This document shows, in pieces, positions 57,060 to 64,000 of a DNA stretch of 64,000 nt. Numbering within the stretch: position 1 is the first letter of the stretch; every line of letters starts with the position of its first letter. The position numbers and the translations under genes are program-made. The notes under the pieces are model-generated. The model was not told the DNA's origin and ran no database searches. It saw nothing but the letters and a program-made list of their open reading frames with translations. The DNA comes from Methylobacterium radiodurans (GTDB lineage: Bacteria > Pseudomonadota > Alphaproteobacteria > Rhizobiales > Beijerinckiaceae): the NCBI RefSeq assembly GCF_003173735.1, contig NZ_CP029551.1, positions 1,665,501 through 1,729,500 on the forward strand. The letters are read 5' to 3'.

Positions 57060-57905
57060 ATGCGTAACCGATCCCTGGCAATGCTGGCGTTCCTTGGCCT
57101 GACGGCCGTCGATGCACGAGCCGCGGACCTCGGATACGATTACCTGCGCGGCGCCGAATACGACGAGCCGGCCATCGTGACCACGCAGCTGATCGACTGG
57201 AGCGGCGTCTATGCCGGCGGCCATGTGGGCTGGAGCACCACGAATTTCGGCTTCAAGAACGCGGGCCGGACAGAGATTGCCCATATCCTCCGGCAGACGC
57301 TGGTCGAGAAGGAGTTCGGCGTCTCAACCTGGAACAAGCTGAACGACAAGCGTCGAAGTGGTCTCTCCTACGGCGCATTCGGCGGCTACAATGTGCAGTA
57401 CGGAGATGTCGTCTTCGGCTTGGAAGGTGATTACACCAGTATCAACCAGAAGGCGTATTCTGAGGATGCGGTGTCCCGCTACATGCAGGGATCGACTGGG
57501 CGTTACTACTCTGTGGCCGCACATACCTTGTCGCGTGCATCGCTCGTCGAATACGGCACCGTGCGCGCACGTCTGGGCTACGCCTTCGGTCCTCTCCTGC
57601 CGTTCGTGACAGGCGGTCTAGCTGTCGGCCGTGCGGTCATCGGCAACGCCGTCGATGTGACCAGCTTGGAGTACAGCGCGATTCCGACACCCACCTCGGT
57701 TCCCGTAGGCGGCAGCGGCTACCAGTCGACCGCCTCCCTGAAGGAGAAGTTCGCGGTCGGCGCGGCACTGGGTGCCGGCATCGACTACGCCATCACTTCG
57801 AACATCTTCCTGCGGGCCGAGTACCAGTACATCCTGTTCAGCAAGTTCGGCGACCACCTGATGAACGTGAACACCGTCCGCAGCGCGCTCGCGGTGAAGT
57901 TCTGA
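57060..57905 (+). CDS. outer-membrane beta-barrel protein (Omp25/RopB-like)
   Basis: A 281-residue exported protein. A signal peptide (RNRSLAMLAFLGLTAVDARA) is followed by an outer-membrane protein of about eight strands: DWSGVYAGGHVGWSTTNFGF, YGAFGGYNVQYGDVVFGLEG, VEYGTVRARLGYAFG, VGAALGAGIDYAIT and LRAEYQYILF. The C-terminal Phe (ALAVKF) is the usual outer-membrane assembly signal. The middle segment has lower GC and less biased codons than its neighbours. It faces no recognised operon partner except the small gene 18 bases downstream. Confidence 0.87.
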   Translation: MRNRSLAMLAFLGLTAVDARAADLGYDYLRGAEYDEPAIVTTQLIDWSGVYAGGHVGWSTTNFGFKNAGRTEIAHILRQTLVEKEFGVSTWNKLNDKRRSGLSYGAFGGYNVQYGDVVFGLEGDYTSINQKAYSEDAVSRYMQGSTGRYYSVAAHTLSRASLVEYGTVRARLGYAFGPLLPFVTGGLAVGRAVIGNAVDVTSLEYSAIPTPTSVPVGGSGYQSTASLKEKFAVGAALGAGIDYAITSNIFLRAEYQYILFSKFGDHLMNVNTVRSALAVKF

Positions 57906-57922
57906 ACCTGCGGAGCCGCGCG

Positions 57923-58180
57923 ATGAACGCTCGTCACACAATCTGCCCGACGCTCGGCACTCTCGCCCTCGGCGTCGCGTTGCTCACCGCGCCTCGGCCG
58001 GTCCTGGCCGAGGGCTACGGGGTTCCGCCGCGCCCCTGCGCGCCCGCGCCGTGCCGCCGTCCCCCTCCGCCGCCCGGGCTCCGTTACGGACCGCCGCCCG
58101 CAATCGTCAGCGGCTACCTGCCGCGCAACAACAACCTGCCGATGTACAACGAGCCCCCGGCTCGCCCGCCCTCCTGGTAA
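57923..58180 (+). CDS. proline-rich small secreted protein
   Basis: An 85-residue protein with a signal peptide (TLGTLALGVALLTAPRPVLA) and a mature part rich in Pro, Arg and Cys (GVPPRPCAPAPCRRPPPPPG; YLPRNNNLPMYNEPPA). It lies 18 bases after the outer-membrane gene and is probably cotranscribed. No domain is recognised. Confidence 0.65.
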   Translation: MNARHTICPTLGTLALGVALLTAPRPVLAEGYGVPPRPCAPAPCRRPPPPPGLRYGPPPAIVSGYLPRNNNLPMYNEPPARPPSW

Positions 58181-58186
58181 GGCGCG

Positions 58187-58735
58187 TCAGCTCTCCAGCT
58201 CGCTGTCCCAGTACAGGTAGTCGAGCCAGGTGTGATGGTACTGCCGGTGGTCGAATTCGGGCTGGCGGTGGTGCAGCTCGTACCGGGTCGGGCGCCGGGG
58301 CTCGTTGAGGAGCGGCATCGCGGCCTCGTCCGGGGTGCGGTTCGCCTTGCGCAGGTTGCAGGGACTGCAGGCCGCGACGACGTTCTCCCAGCTCGACAGG
58401 CCGCCGCGGGAGCGGGGCACCACGTGGTCGAAGGTCAGGCCGCCTGACGGCAGGCGCAGGCCGCAATACTGACAGCTGAAGCCGTCGCGCAGGTAGATGT
58501 TGTAGCGCGTGAAGGCGGGGCTGCGCGCCAGCGTGACGTAGTTCTTGAGGGCGACGACGCTCGGCACCCGCAGCGCGCGGCTCGGCGAGCGCGCCTCGAC
58601 GTCGTAGCTCGCCACCAGGGTCACCCGGTCGAGGAACAGGGCGGTGAAGGCGTCCTTCCAGGACCAGAGCGAGAGCGGATTGTAGGAGAGCGGCCGGTAA
58701 TCCGCGTTCAGCACGAGGGTCTGCAGGTCCATCAT
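58187..58735 (-). CDS. HNH endonuclease family protein
   Basis: A 182-residue protein. It starts MMDLQTLVLNADYRPLSYNP and holds a zinc-binding HNH core: CQYCG, then GLTFDHVVPRSRGG and NVVAACSPCNLRKAN, with two CxxC pairs and the DH pair. It is a small, conserved, stand-alone HNH type common in bacteria, of unknown target. Two adjacent Met codons (58735, 58732) are possible starts. It is convergent with the proline-rich gene. Confidence 0.88.
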   Translation of the reverse strand: MMDLQTLVLNADYRPLSYNPLSLWSWKDAFTALFLDRVTLVASYDVEARSPSRALRVPSVVALKNYVTLARSPAFTRYNIYLRDGFSCQYCGLRLPSGGLTFDHVVPRSRGGLSSWENVVAACSPCNLRKANRTPDEAAMPLLNEPRRPTRYELHHRQPEFDHRQYHHTWLDYLYWDSELES

Positions 58736-59350
58736 CGGCACCACGCTTCGAACGGTGGCCCGGCAGCGCGTTGCGCGGGCCAGATGCGGCGCGCAGCCTC
58801 CGGGCGGGGAACGACGGGATCGGATGTGTCGCGGCCCACTCTGACGTGCGCGTGACAGGCACGCGCCGCCGCCGTGCGGGAGAGCCGCGGACATTGGGGT
58901 ATAGGAAGGGCCGGCGGGCGCCCGAGGGCACCCGAGGGGGCGGATACGACCGCCGCTTGGCGGGGCGCCGGCGGCTCGCCGCCCGGCCGCGCCCCTTCGC
59001 GTGGTGACGAAAAGGCCCTGTCCATCGGTGCTTAGTCTAATATCACGGTGACAGGGTTGTGAAGCCGCGTTCGCGAAACCTGGGGACGCACCCACAGGCG
59101 AGCGCATTCTCGATCCTGACGGGCAAGGCCGAACCGGCCGCGCCGCCCCGGGTGGGCATCCGCCGCCTTTCGCACTATGACAGGCGCCGGTCCGCCGCTG
59201 AGGCGGGCCCAAAGTTCCGGGTGCCGAGTCGCGCCCGCGAGGCGGCGCCGGGGAGGGCGCCGCGCCCCCGCACACCGCCGATGTCCCCGCCGGCCGCGCC
59301 GCCCGTGGCGATCGGCCTGCTCCGCAGAAGGATGCCCCGGAAGGATGCTG
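58736..59350. other. 615-base divergent intergenic region
   Basis: No gene is supported. An AT-rich stretch with TTAGTCTAATATCACGG at about 59033-59050 could hold a promoter. Long apparent reading frames here are proline- and arginine-rich, as expected from high GC. Confidence 0.4.
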
Positions 59351-62023
59351 ATGAGCCGACGTCCGAGCCGCCCCCCGAGCCGAGGCCTGCCCCCGCGCGG
59401 CCCGTCCGAGACGCGCCGCGGACCGCGCATAGCCCTTCTGACGCTGCTAGCGGCCCTCATCGCCATCCCCGCGGCGCTCGCCCAGCCGCCCGCGGCCCAG
59501 CAAGCGCCCGCGGCTCAGCAAGCGCCCGCGGCCCAGCCACCGGCGGCCCAGCAGACGCCCGCGGCCCAGCAGCCCGCGCCCGCCGCCGAGCCGGCCCCGA
59601 AGCCCAAGCCGGCGCCCGAGCTGTCCGAGCAGGCCAAACAGGTCAAGGCCAAGCTCGATGAGGCCAAGGACGTGCTGGACCGGCGCGAGAAGGAGCTCGG
59701 CAAGACCGACGTCTCGGCCACCGAACTCGCTGCGATCCGCGAATCCGTCGCGCCGATCGTCGACGAGATGCGCACGCTCGTCTCTCAGATCGACGCGCCG
59801 CTCGTCTCCGCGCGCGAGCGCCTCAACCAGCTCGGTCCCAAGCCCAAGGACGCGCCCGAGAGCCCCGAAGTCGTGGAGGAGCGGGCCGAGCGCGAGGCGG
59901 CGGTGGCGCGCATCGACGAGTTCCAGCGCCTCGCCCGCGCGACGCTCGTCCAGGGCGACCAGATCATCGACCGGGTCTCGAACAAGCGCCGCGCCTCCTT
60001 CACCAAGGGGCTGTTCGAGCGCTCGCTGTCGCTGCTGAGCCCGAACCTGTGGACCCGCGTCGCCGCCGACATCCCGCGCGACACCCGCTCGCTCCAGAGC
60101 GCGCTCTCCGATATCGGCCTCCTCTTCTCGCGCAACGGCACGATCTGGAACCTGCTGCTGCTCGGCCTCGCCTTCGGCATCTCGGCGGCGCTCTATCTCG
60201 GGCGCCGCAACATCGCGCCGCGGCTCGGGCGGCGGGATGCCGCCCGCACCGATCCGACCCGGCGCGAGACCCTGCTGGGCGCCTGGCGGGTGATCCTCGT
60301 CGGCACCCTGCCGGCGGTGGCGGGCAGCTACGCGATCTACTACGCGCTCGACGCCACCGACCTCCTGCCCTCGCGCCTGCTGCCCTTCGCGGGCGCGGTG
60401 CTCGGCGGGCTCGCCTTCATCGCCTTCGTGGAGGCGCTGTGCGAGGGCCTGCTCGCGCCCGACAAGCCGGCTTGGCGGCCTGCCCCCGTGAGCGACGCGG
60501 CGGCCACCCGCGTGAAGCGGCTGGCGGTCGGCATCGCCACGGTGATCACCGTGGTCAAGGCGATCGAGGCGCTCAACACCGGCATCTCGGCGGCGCTCCC
60601 GATCTCGATCGCCACCCGCGGCATCGGCGCGCTCGCCATGGCGGCCATGCTGGCGATCGGCCTGCACCGCTTCGCCGACCGCGAGGAGGAGGAGGAGGCC
60701 TGCTTCGGCCCCTACGTGCCGACCAAGACCACGACCGGCATCGGCGGCCCGGCCCGCCTGCTCGGCTGGGCGTCGGTGATCGTGATCGTCGGCGCGGCGC
60801 TCAGCGGCTACGTCGCCTTCGCGAGCTTCCTGATCGACCAGCTCGTCTGGAGCGCCTCCCTCCTCGTCCTGCTCTACCTCATGGTGCAGAGCATCGACTC
60901 GTTCGTGGGCGGCACGCTCTCCGACGACACCCGCTTCGCGACCGCGCTCCAGGCCAATACGGGCCTGCGCAAGCGCTCGCTCAACCAGATCGCGGTTCTG
61001 ACGACCGGCGCGGCGCGGGTGGTGCTCTACCTGCTGGTCGCGCTGCTGGCGCTCGCGCCCTGGGGCCTCGATTCCACCGACATCGTCTCCTCGGTGCGCT
61101 CGGCCTTCTTCGGCTTCAAGGTCGGCGACGTCACGATCTCGCTCTCCACCATCACCTTCGCCATCGGCATCATGGTGGTGGGCGTCGCGATCACGCGGGG
61201 CATCCAGCGCTGGCTGGAGAACACCTACCTGCCGGCGACCGACCTCGACGCGGGCCTGCGCAACTCGATCTCGACGGTGTCGGGCTATTGCGGCTTCCTG
61301 CTCGCGCTCGCCATCGCCTTCTCGTATCTGGGCCTCAGCCTGGAAAAGCTGACGATCGTGGCCGGCGCGCTCTCGGTCGGTATCGGTTTCGGCCTGCAAT
61401 CGATCGTCAACAACTTCGTCTCCGGCCTGCTGCTGCTCTGGGAGCGCCCGATCCGCGTCGGCGACCAGGTTCTGATCGGCGACAGCGAGGGCATCGTGAA
61501 GCGCATCTCGGTGCGCTCCACCGAGATCCAGACCTTCGACCGCTCGGCCGTGATCGTGCCGAACTCGAACCTCATCTCGGGCATCGTGAAGAACCGGGTG
61601 CGCGGCGACCGGGTCGGGCGCACCTCGATCACGGTGAGCATCCCGCGCGCCCTCGACCCGGTGCGGGCGGCCGAGCTGATGATCGAGACCGCCGCCGCGC
61701 TGCCCGAGGTGCTGAAGGACCCGGCGCCCCGGGTGGTGTTCCGCAAGATCGGCGACGCCAACCTCGATTTCGAGCTGATCGTGATGATCGTCGACGTCTC
61801 GCTCTCCCTGAAGGTGACGAACGACTTGAACTTTGCGGTCTTCAAGACCTTATCGGAGGCCGGATTCATCCCGATCGCCGGTCCGCCCTCAAGCTTCGTC
61901 ACGGTGCAGGGCCTCGACGGGATGCAGACCGCGATGTCGGAGATCGCGAGCCGGTTCGGGCAGGGCGGTCCGCGCAAGGATGCCGCCCAGGATGGCGCGG
62001 CCAAGCGCGAGGCGGCCGAGTAG
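59351..62023 (+). CDS. large MscS-family mechanosensitive channel (DUF3772 type)
   Basis: An 890-residue inner-membrane channel. It has a signal-like N-terminus (IALLTLLAALIAIPAALA), an Ala/Pro/Gln repeat region, and an extended coiled, helical periplasmic segment (SEQAKQVKAKLDEAKDVLDR and RERLNQLG) of DUF3772 type. Multiple membrane segments follow, then the MscS pore and beta-domain (SVGIGFGLQSIVNNFVSGLL, SEGIVKRISVRSTEIQTFD and PNSNLISGIVKN). GGAAGG 6 bases before ATG 59351 favours it over ATG 59345. Large MscS members sense membrane tension; the periplasmic part may gate or bind partners. Confidence 0.9.
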   Translation: MSRRPSRPPSRGLPPRGPSETRRGPRIALLTLLAALIAIPAALAQPPAAQQAPAAQQAPAAQPPAAQQTPAAQQPAPAAEPAPKPKPAPELSEQAKQVKAKLDEAKDVLDRREKELGKTDVSATELAAIRESVAPIVDEMRTLVSQIDAPLVSARERLNQLGPKPKDAPESPEVVEERAEREAAVARIDEFQRLARATLVQGDQIIDRVSNKRRASFTKGLFERSLSLLSPNLWTRVAADIPRDTRSLQSALSDIGLLFSRNGTIWNLLLLGLAFGISAALYLGRRNIAPRLGRRDAARTDPTRRETLLGAWRVILVGTLPAVAGSYAIYYALDATDLLPSRLLPFAGAVLGGLAFIAFVEALCEGLLAPDKPAWRPAPVSDAAATRVKRLAVGIATVITVVKAIEALNTGISAALPISIATRGIGALAMAAMLAIGLHRFADREEEEEACFGPYVPTKTTTGIGGPARLLGWASVIVIVGAALSGYVAFASFLIDQLVWSASLLVLLYLMVQSIDSFVGGTLSDDTRFATALQANTGLRKRSLNQIAVLTTGAARVVLYLLVALLALAPWGLDSTDIVSSVRSAFFGFKVGDVTISLSTITFAIGIMVVGVAITRGIQRWLENTYLPATDLDAGLRNSISTVSGYCGFLLALAIAFSYLGLSLEKLTIVAGALSVGIGFGLQSIVNNFVSGLLLLWERPIRVGDQVLIGDSEGIVKRISVRSTEIQTFDRSAVIVPNSNLISGIVKNRVRGDRVGRTSITVSIPRALDPVRAAELMIETAAALPEVLKDPAPRVVFRKIGDANLDFELIVMIVDVSLSLKVTNDLNFAVFKTLSEAGFIPIAGPPSSFVTVQGLDGMQTAMSEIASRFGQGGPRKDAAQDGAAKREAAE
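59486..59575 (+). repeat. tandem codon repeats in the channel's N-terminal region
   Basis: Units of 18-21 bases based on GCGCCCGCGGCCCAGCA encode repeats such as PAAQQA, PAAQPP and PAAQQT. All copies keep frame. Length polymorphism between strains is likely. Confidence 0.65.
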
Positions 62024-62044
62024 GCGGGGTCGGGAGGTCTAGGG

Positions 62045-62539
62045 GTGCGGGGGATCGGTCTATTCGGGGGCATCTGCGCCGCGGCGCTGCTCGGGGGCTG
62101 CGCGGGCGATACCGGCGCGCCGGTCGCGGCCGTGCCGACCCTCTACCTGCCGCTCGCCAGCACCGCCGCGCAGGTGGACGCGGCGGCGGCGCGGGACATG
62201 ATCTCGGCCTACCGGCGCAACCGCGGCGAGAAGCCCCTGGTGATCGACCCGGAATTGCAGCGCCTGGCCGAGGCTGAGGCCGCCGCGATGGCGCTGGCCG
62301 ACCGGCCGAGCAAGGCCCAGACCGTGAAGACCGCGGTCACGCGCCTCGGCTACGACCAGGCCAACGCCAACCTGTCGGCGGGATACCACACGCTGGCCGA
62401 GGCCTTCTCGGGCTGGCGCGACAGCCCGCCCCATAACGCCGTGATGCTGGACCCAGCCGCGACCCGGATGGGCATCGCCACGGCCTTCGCGCCGGGCTCG
62501 AAATACAAGGTCTACTGGGCGTTGCTCACGGCCAAGTAG
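62045..62539 (+). CDS. CAP (SCP/PR1)-domain lipoprotein
   Basis: A 164-residue lipoprotein. The N-terminus has the lipobox LLGGCAG with lipidated Cys at about residue 19, and the CAP domain has ISAYRRNRGEKPLVID, ADRPSKAQTV, GWRDSPPHNAVMLDP and TRMGIATAF, which match the SCP/PR1 fold. The GTG start is supported by GGGG upstream. Function unknown; bacterial CAP proteins often bind lipids or cell-wall elements. Its stop is part of a 12-bp tandem repeat. Confidence 0.83.
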   Translation: MRGIGLFGGICAAALLGGCAGDTGAPVAAVPTLYLPLASTAAQVDAAAARDMISAYRRNRGEKPLVIDPELQRLAEAEAAAMALADRPSKAQTVKTAVTRLGYDQANANLSAGYHTLAEAFSGWRDSPPHNAVMLDPAATRMGIATAFAPGSKYKVYWALLTAK

Positions 62540-62581
62540 CCGGGCAAGTAGCAGTCCAAGTAGCGGTCCAAGTAGCCGGGC
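62534..62581 (+). repeat. four tandem 12-bp repeats beginning with the last codon and stop of the CAP gene
   Basis: AAGTAGCCGGGC, AAGTAGCAGTCC, AAGTAGCGGTCC and AAGTAGCCGGGC follow one another at 62534-62581. Each starts with AAG TAG in the same frame as the gene, so the terminal lysine-stop pair is repeated four times. Confidence 0.85.
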
Positions 62582-62611
62582 GGGTCGCCAGCCGAGCCGG
62601 GGGAGGGGACG

Positions 62612-63547
62612 ATGCGGTGCGCGGTGCGGTTCCTGCTGACGCTGCTCCTTCTCGCGGGCGCGGCCCGGGCCGGGGAACTGCGCCTCAGCCTCGGCACCGC
62701 GACGCCCGGCGGCGGTTTCCCGGCCTACGCGGAGGCGCTGGTCGGCGCCATGCGGACGGTCGATCCCGGCCTCGTGATCGAGACGCGCCCGACCGGCGGC
62801 TCGGTCGAGAACCTCGACCTCCTGCGCCGCGGCGCGCTCGACCTCGCGCTGGTGCAGGGGGCCTACGCCTATCCGGCGCTCGCGGGCAGCGACACTCCGC
62901 GGCTCGGCGTCATCGCCGCGATGTACCCGACCCCCGGCCTCTTCGTGCTCCCGCCCGGCAGCCCCGTGCGGCAGGTGGCGGACCTGCGCGGGCGCCCCGT
63001 CGCGCTCGGCACGCGGGATTCGGGCCTGACCGCCATGGGCCGGGCGGTGCTCGTGGCCTCGGGCCTTGACCCCGAGCGGGATGTCGAGCCCGTCCTCCTG
63101 GCCCGGGCGGGCGACGGGCCGGACCTCGTGCGCGCCGGAAAGGTTGCCGCTCTCTGGGGCGGCGGCCTGCGCTGGCCGGGTTTCATGGCGCTTGCCGGGG
63201 ATCCGGGCGGCGCCCGCTTCCTCGCGCCTACACCCGAGGCGGTCGCCCGGCTCGTGGCCGAGCAGCCGGAGCTGCGCCGGATGCGCGTGCCGGCCGGGAC
63301 CTTCCCGGGACAGGCTGAGCCGATCGACACGGTGGGCTCCTGGAGCCTGATCCTCGGCCGCGCGGACCTGCCGCCGGAGGCGGCCGAGCGCGTCGTCCGG
63401 GCGATGGACGGCGCGCGCGACGTACTCGCGCGGGCAACCGGCCAGGGCACGGGCAGCGACCCGCGCAACCTCGCCGAGGCGGTGCCGCCGGCCTGGCTCA
63501 ATCCCGGGACAAGGCGGGCGCTCGCGGACCTCGCGCGGACACCCTAG
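62612..63547 (+). CDS. TAXI-family TRAP transporter solute-binding protein
   Basis: A 311-residue periplasmic binding protein. A signal peptide (RFLLTLLLLAGAARA) precedes LSLGTATPGGGFPAYAEAL, ENLDLLRRGALDLALVQGAY and IAAMYPTPGLFVLPPGSPVR, the pattern of TAXI (TRAP-associated extracytoplasmic immunogenic) proteins. No TRAP permease lies in view downstream or upstream, so it may pair with a distant permease. Its 3' end overlaps the convergent glycosyltransferase gene by 50 bases. Confidence 0.85.
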   Translation: MRCAVRFLLTLLLLAGAARAGELRLSLGTATPGGGFPAYAEALVGAMRTVDPGLVIETRPTGGSVENLDLLRRGALDLALVQGAYAYPALAGSDTPRLGVIAAMYPTPGLFVLPPGSPVRQVADLRGRPVALGTRDSGLTAMGRAVLVASGLDPERDVEPVLLARAGDGPDLVRAGKVAALWGGGLRWPGFMALAGDPGGARFLAPTPEAVARLVAEQPELRRMRVPAGTFPGQAEPIDTVGSWSLILGRADLPPEAAERVVRAMDGARDVLARATGQGTGSDPRNLAEAVPPAWLNPGTRRALADLARTP

Positions 63548-64000
63548 TCCGCTTCGGGATCGTGCCCGAGCGATCGCGAAAGCTCTCGGCGAGGATCCGC
63601 TCGGCGACCCGCGCGCGGGTGTGGTGGGCCAGCACGCGCGCCTGTGCGGCCGCGGCCATCCGCTCCAGGCGGGGCTTGTCCACCAGCAGCGCCGGGATCG
63701 CGCCGAGCAGTGCGCCGGGTCCGGGCTCGTAGTGGAAGCAGTGGACCCCGTGCCGCAGCGGCAGCGCGCGCGGGTAGGCCGGCCGGCTGGTCAGCGCGAC
63801 GAAGCTGGCAAAGTCCGCCTCGTAGTGCCGGTAGCAATCCCAGCCGAAACCGTCGGGCGAGACCACCAGCCAGGCGCGGGCGATCGCCTCCAGGTAGGCG
63901 GGGTAGGGCAGGGGATCGTCCGGCAGGTGGATCCGGTAGCCGGCCGCCTGCAGCACGCAGAGATCCTGCATCGCCCAGCGCCGGGCCGCGTTGCAGAGCC
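63498..64000 (-). CDS. glycosyltransferase, CgeB/group 1 type (5' end beyond window)
   Basis: The visible C-terminal part reads on past the window edge without a stop. It has VVSPDGFGWDCYRHYEADFA, PLRHGVHCFHYEPGPGA and DKPRLERMAAAAQARVLAHH (given in part). The SPDGFGWDCYRHYE segment and the final helix with HHTRARVAERIL resemble the C-terminal nucleotide-sugar-binding half of GT-B enzymes such as CgeB. The acceptor is unknown. The overlap with the TAXI gene covers only its last 16 codons. Confidence 0.6.
   Translation of the reverse strand, partial: LCNAARRWAMQDLCVLQAAGYRIHLPDDPLPYPAYLEAIARAWLVVSPDGFGWDCYRHYEADFASFVALTSRPAYPRALPLRHGVHCFHYEPGPGALLGAIPALLVDKPRLERMAAAAQARVLAHHTRARVAERILAESFRDRSGTIPKRTRVSARGPRAPALSRD

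Noticed and set aside
59059..59661. 200-codon plus-strand frame ahead of the channel gene
   Set aside because: Proline/arginine-rich, overlaps the channel start in another frame and has no ribosome-binding site.
59447..61399. 650-codon frame opposite the MscS-type channel
   Set aside because: Same reason: Arg/Asp/Gly-rich antisense translation with no domain.

Overview
The window is very GC-rich chromosomal DNA of an alphaproteobacterium, most likely Methylobacterium or a close relative (order Hyphomicrobiales). The evidence is the gene content and order: an Irr-FabA-FabB-FabI block, a ChvI-ChvG-HprK-EIIA-HPr block, a NepR/EcfG-type stress sigma factor, DUF1236 and small secreted proteins, ribosomal protein S2 with a long C-terminal extension, and short palindromic GC-rich repeats between genes. 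Nearly all genes look like core chromosome. No tRNA, rRNA, CRISPR array, insertion sequence or prophage was seen. The species was not determined.

Layout. 1-7153 (minus strand): rpsB, tsf, then pyrH, frr, cdsA and dxr (cut by the window start), with a plus-strand glycosyltransferase between tsf and pyrH. uppS, often found between frr and cdsA, is absent here. 7390-13233 (minus): two rRNA modification enzymes (rsmC, rsuA-like), then pdxJ-acpS-lepB-rnc-era. 13340-16559 (plus): a PH-domain protein, a glutamine amidotransferase, a fused NepR-EcfG sigma factor, a DUF1236 protein and a small second NepR-like protein. 16593-23189 (minus): mscL, psd-pssA, a transglutaminase-like protein, an Atm1-type ABC exporter and a LysM protein. 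23397-32615 (plus): a LOG-family hydrolase, glgX, a single-domain response regulator, an AI-2E family membrane protein with a long cytoplasmic tail, a LOV-domain hybrid histidine kinase, a small basic protein and an NDUFA9-like protein. 32612-36653: a CysZ/EI24-like protein, a frameshifted flavin amine oxidase, a 2-hydroxyacid dehydrogenase and an SH3 protein. 36721-40610: irr divergent from fabA-fabB-(38-residue ORF)-fabI. 40618-45127: small secreted or hypothetical proteins, DUF6880, DUF427 and an NDUFAF5-like methyltransferase. 45135-49334: a single-polypeptide restriction-modification enzyme, panD and a broken nucleotidyltransferase. 49377-52531 (minus): lepA, a small protein and a HugZ-like protein. 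52817-56889 (plus): chvI-chvG-hprK-EIIA-HPr. 56890-64000: an outer-membrane beta-barrel protein, a proline-rich secreted protein, an HNH endonuclease, a large MscS-type channel, a CAP-domain lipoprotein, a TAXI-type solute-binding protein and a glycosyltransferase cut by the window end.

The most notable locus is 14805-16559. One open reading frame carries a NepR-like anti-sigma segment fused ahead of an EcfG-type sigma factor. A separate 91-residue protein 0.7 kb downstream resembles that same NepR-like segment. This suggests a self-inhibited general-stress sigma factor with a possible trans-acting decoy. Other points worth a second look are the LOV hybrid kinase, the one-gene restriction-modification enzyme with paired repeats in its promoter region, a 38-residue membrane ORF whose ribosome-binding site lies inside a perfect 12-bp hairpin, and two genes each broken by an apparent one-base deletion.
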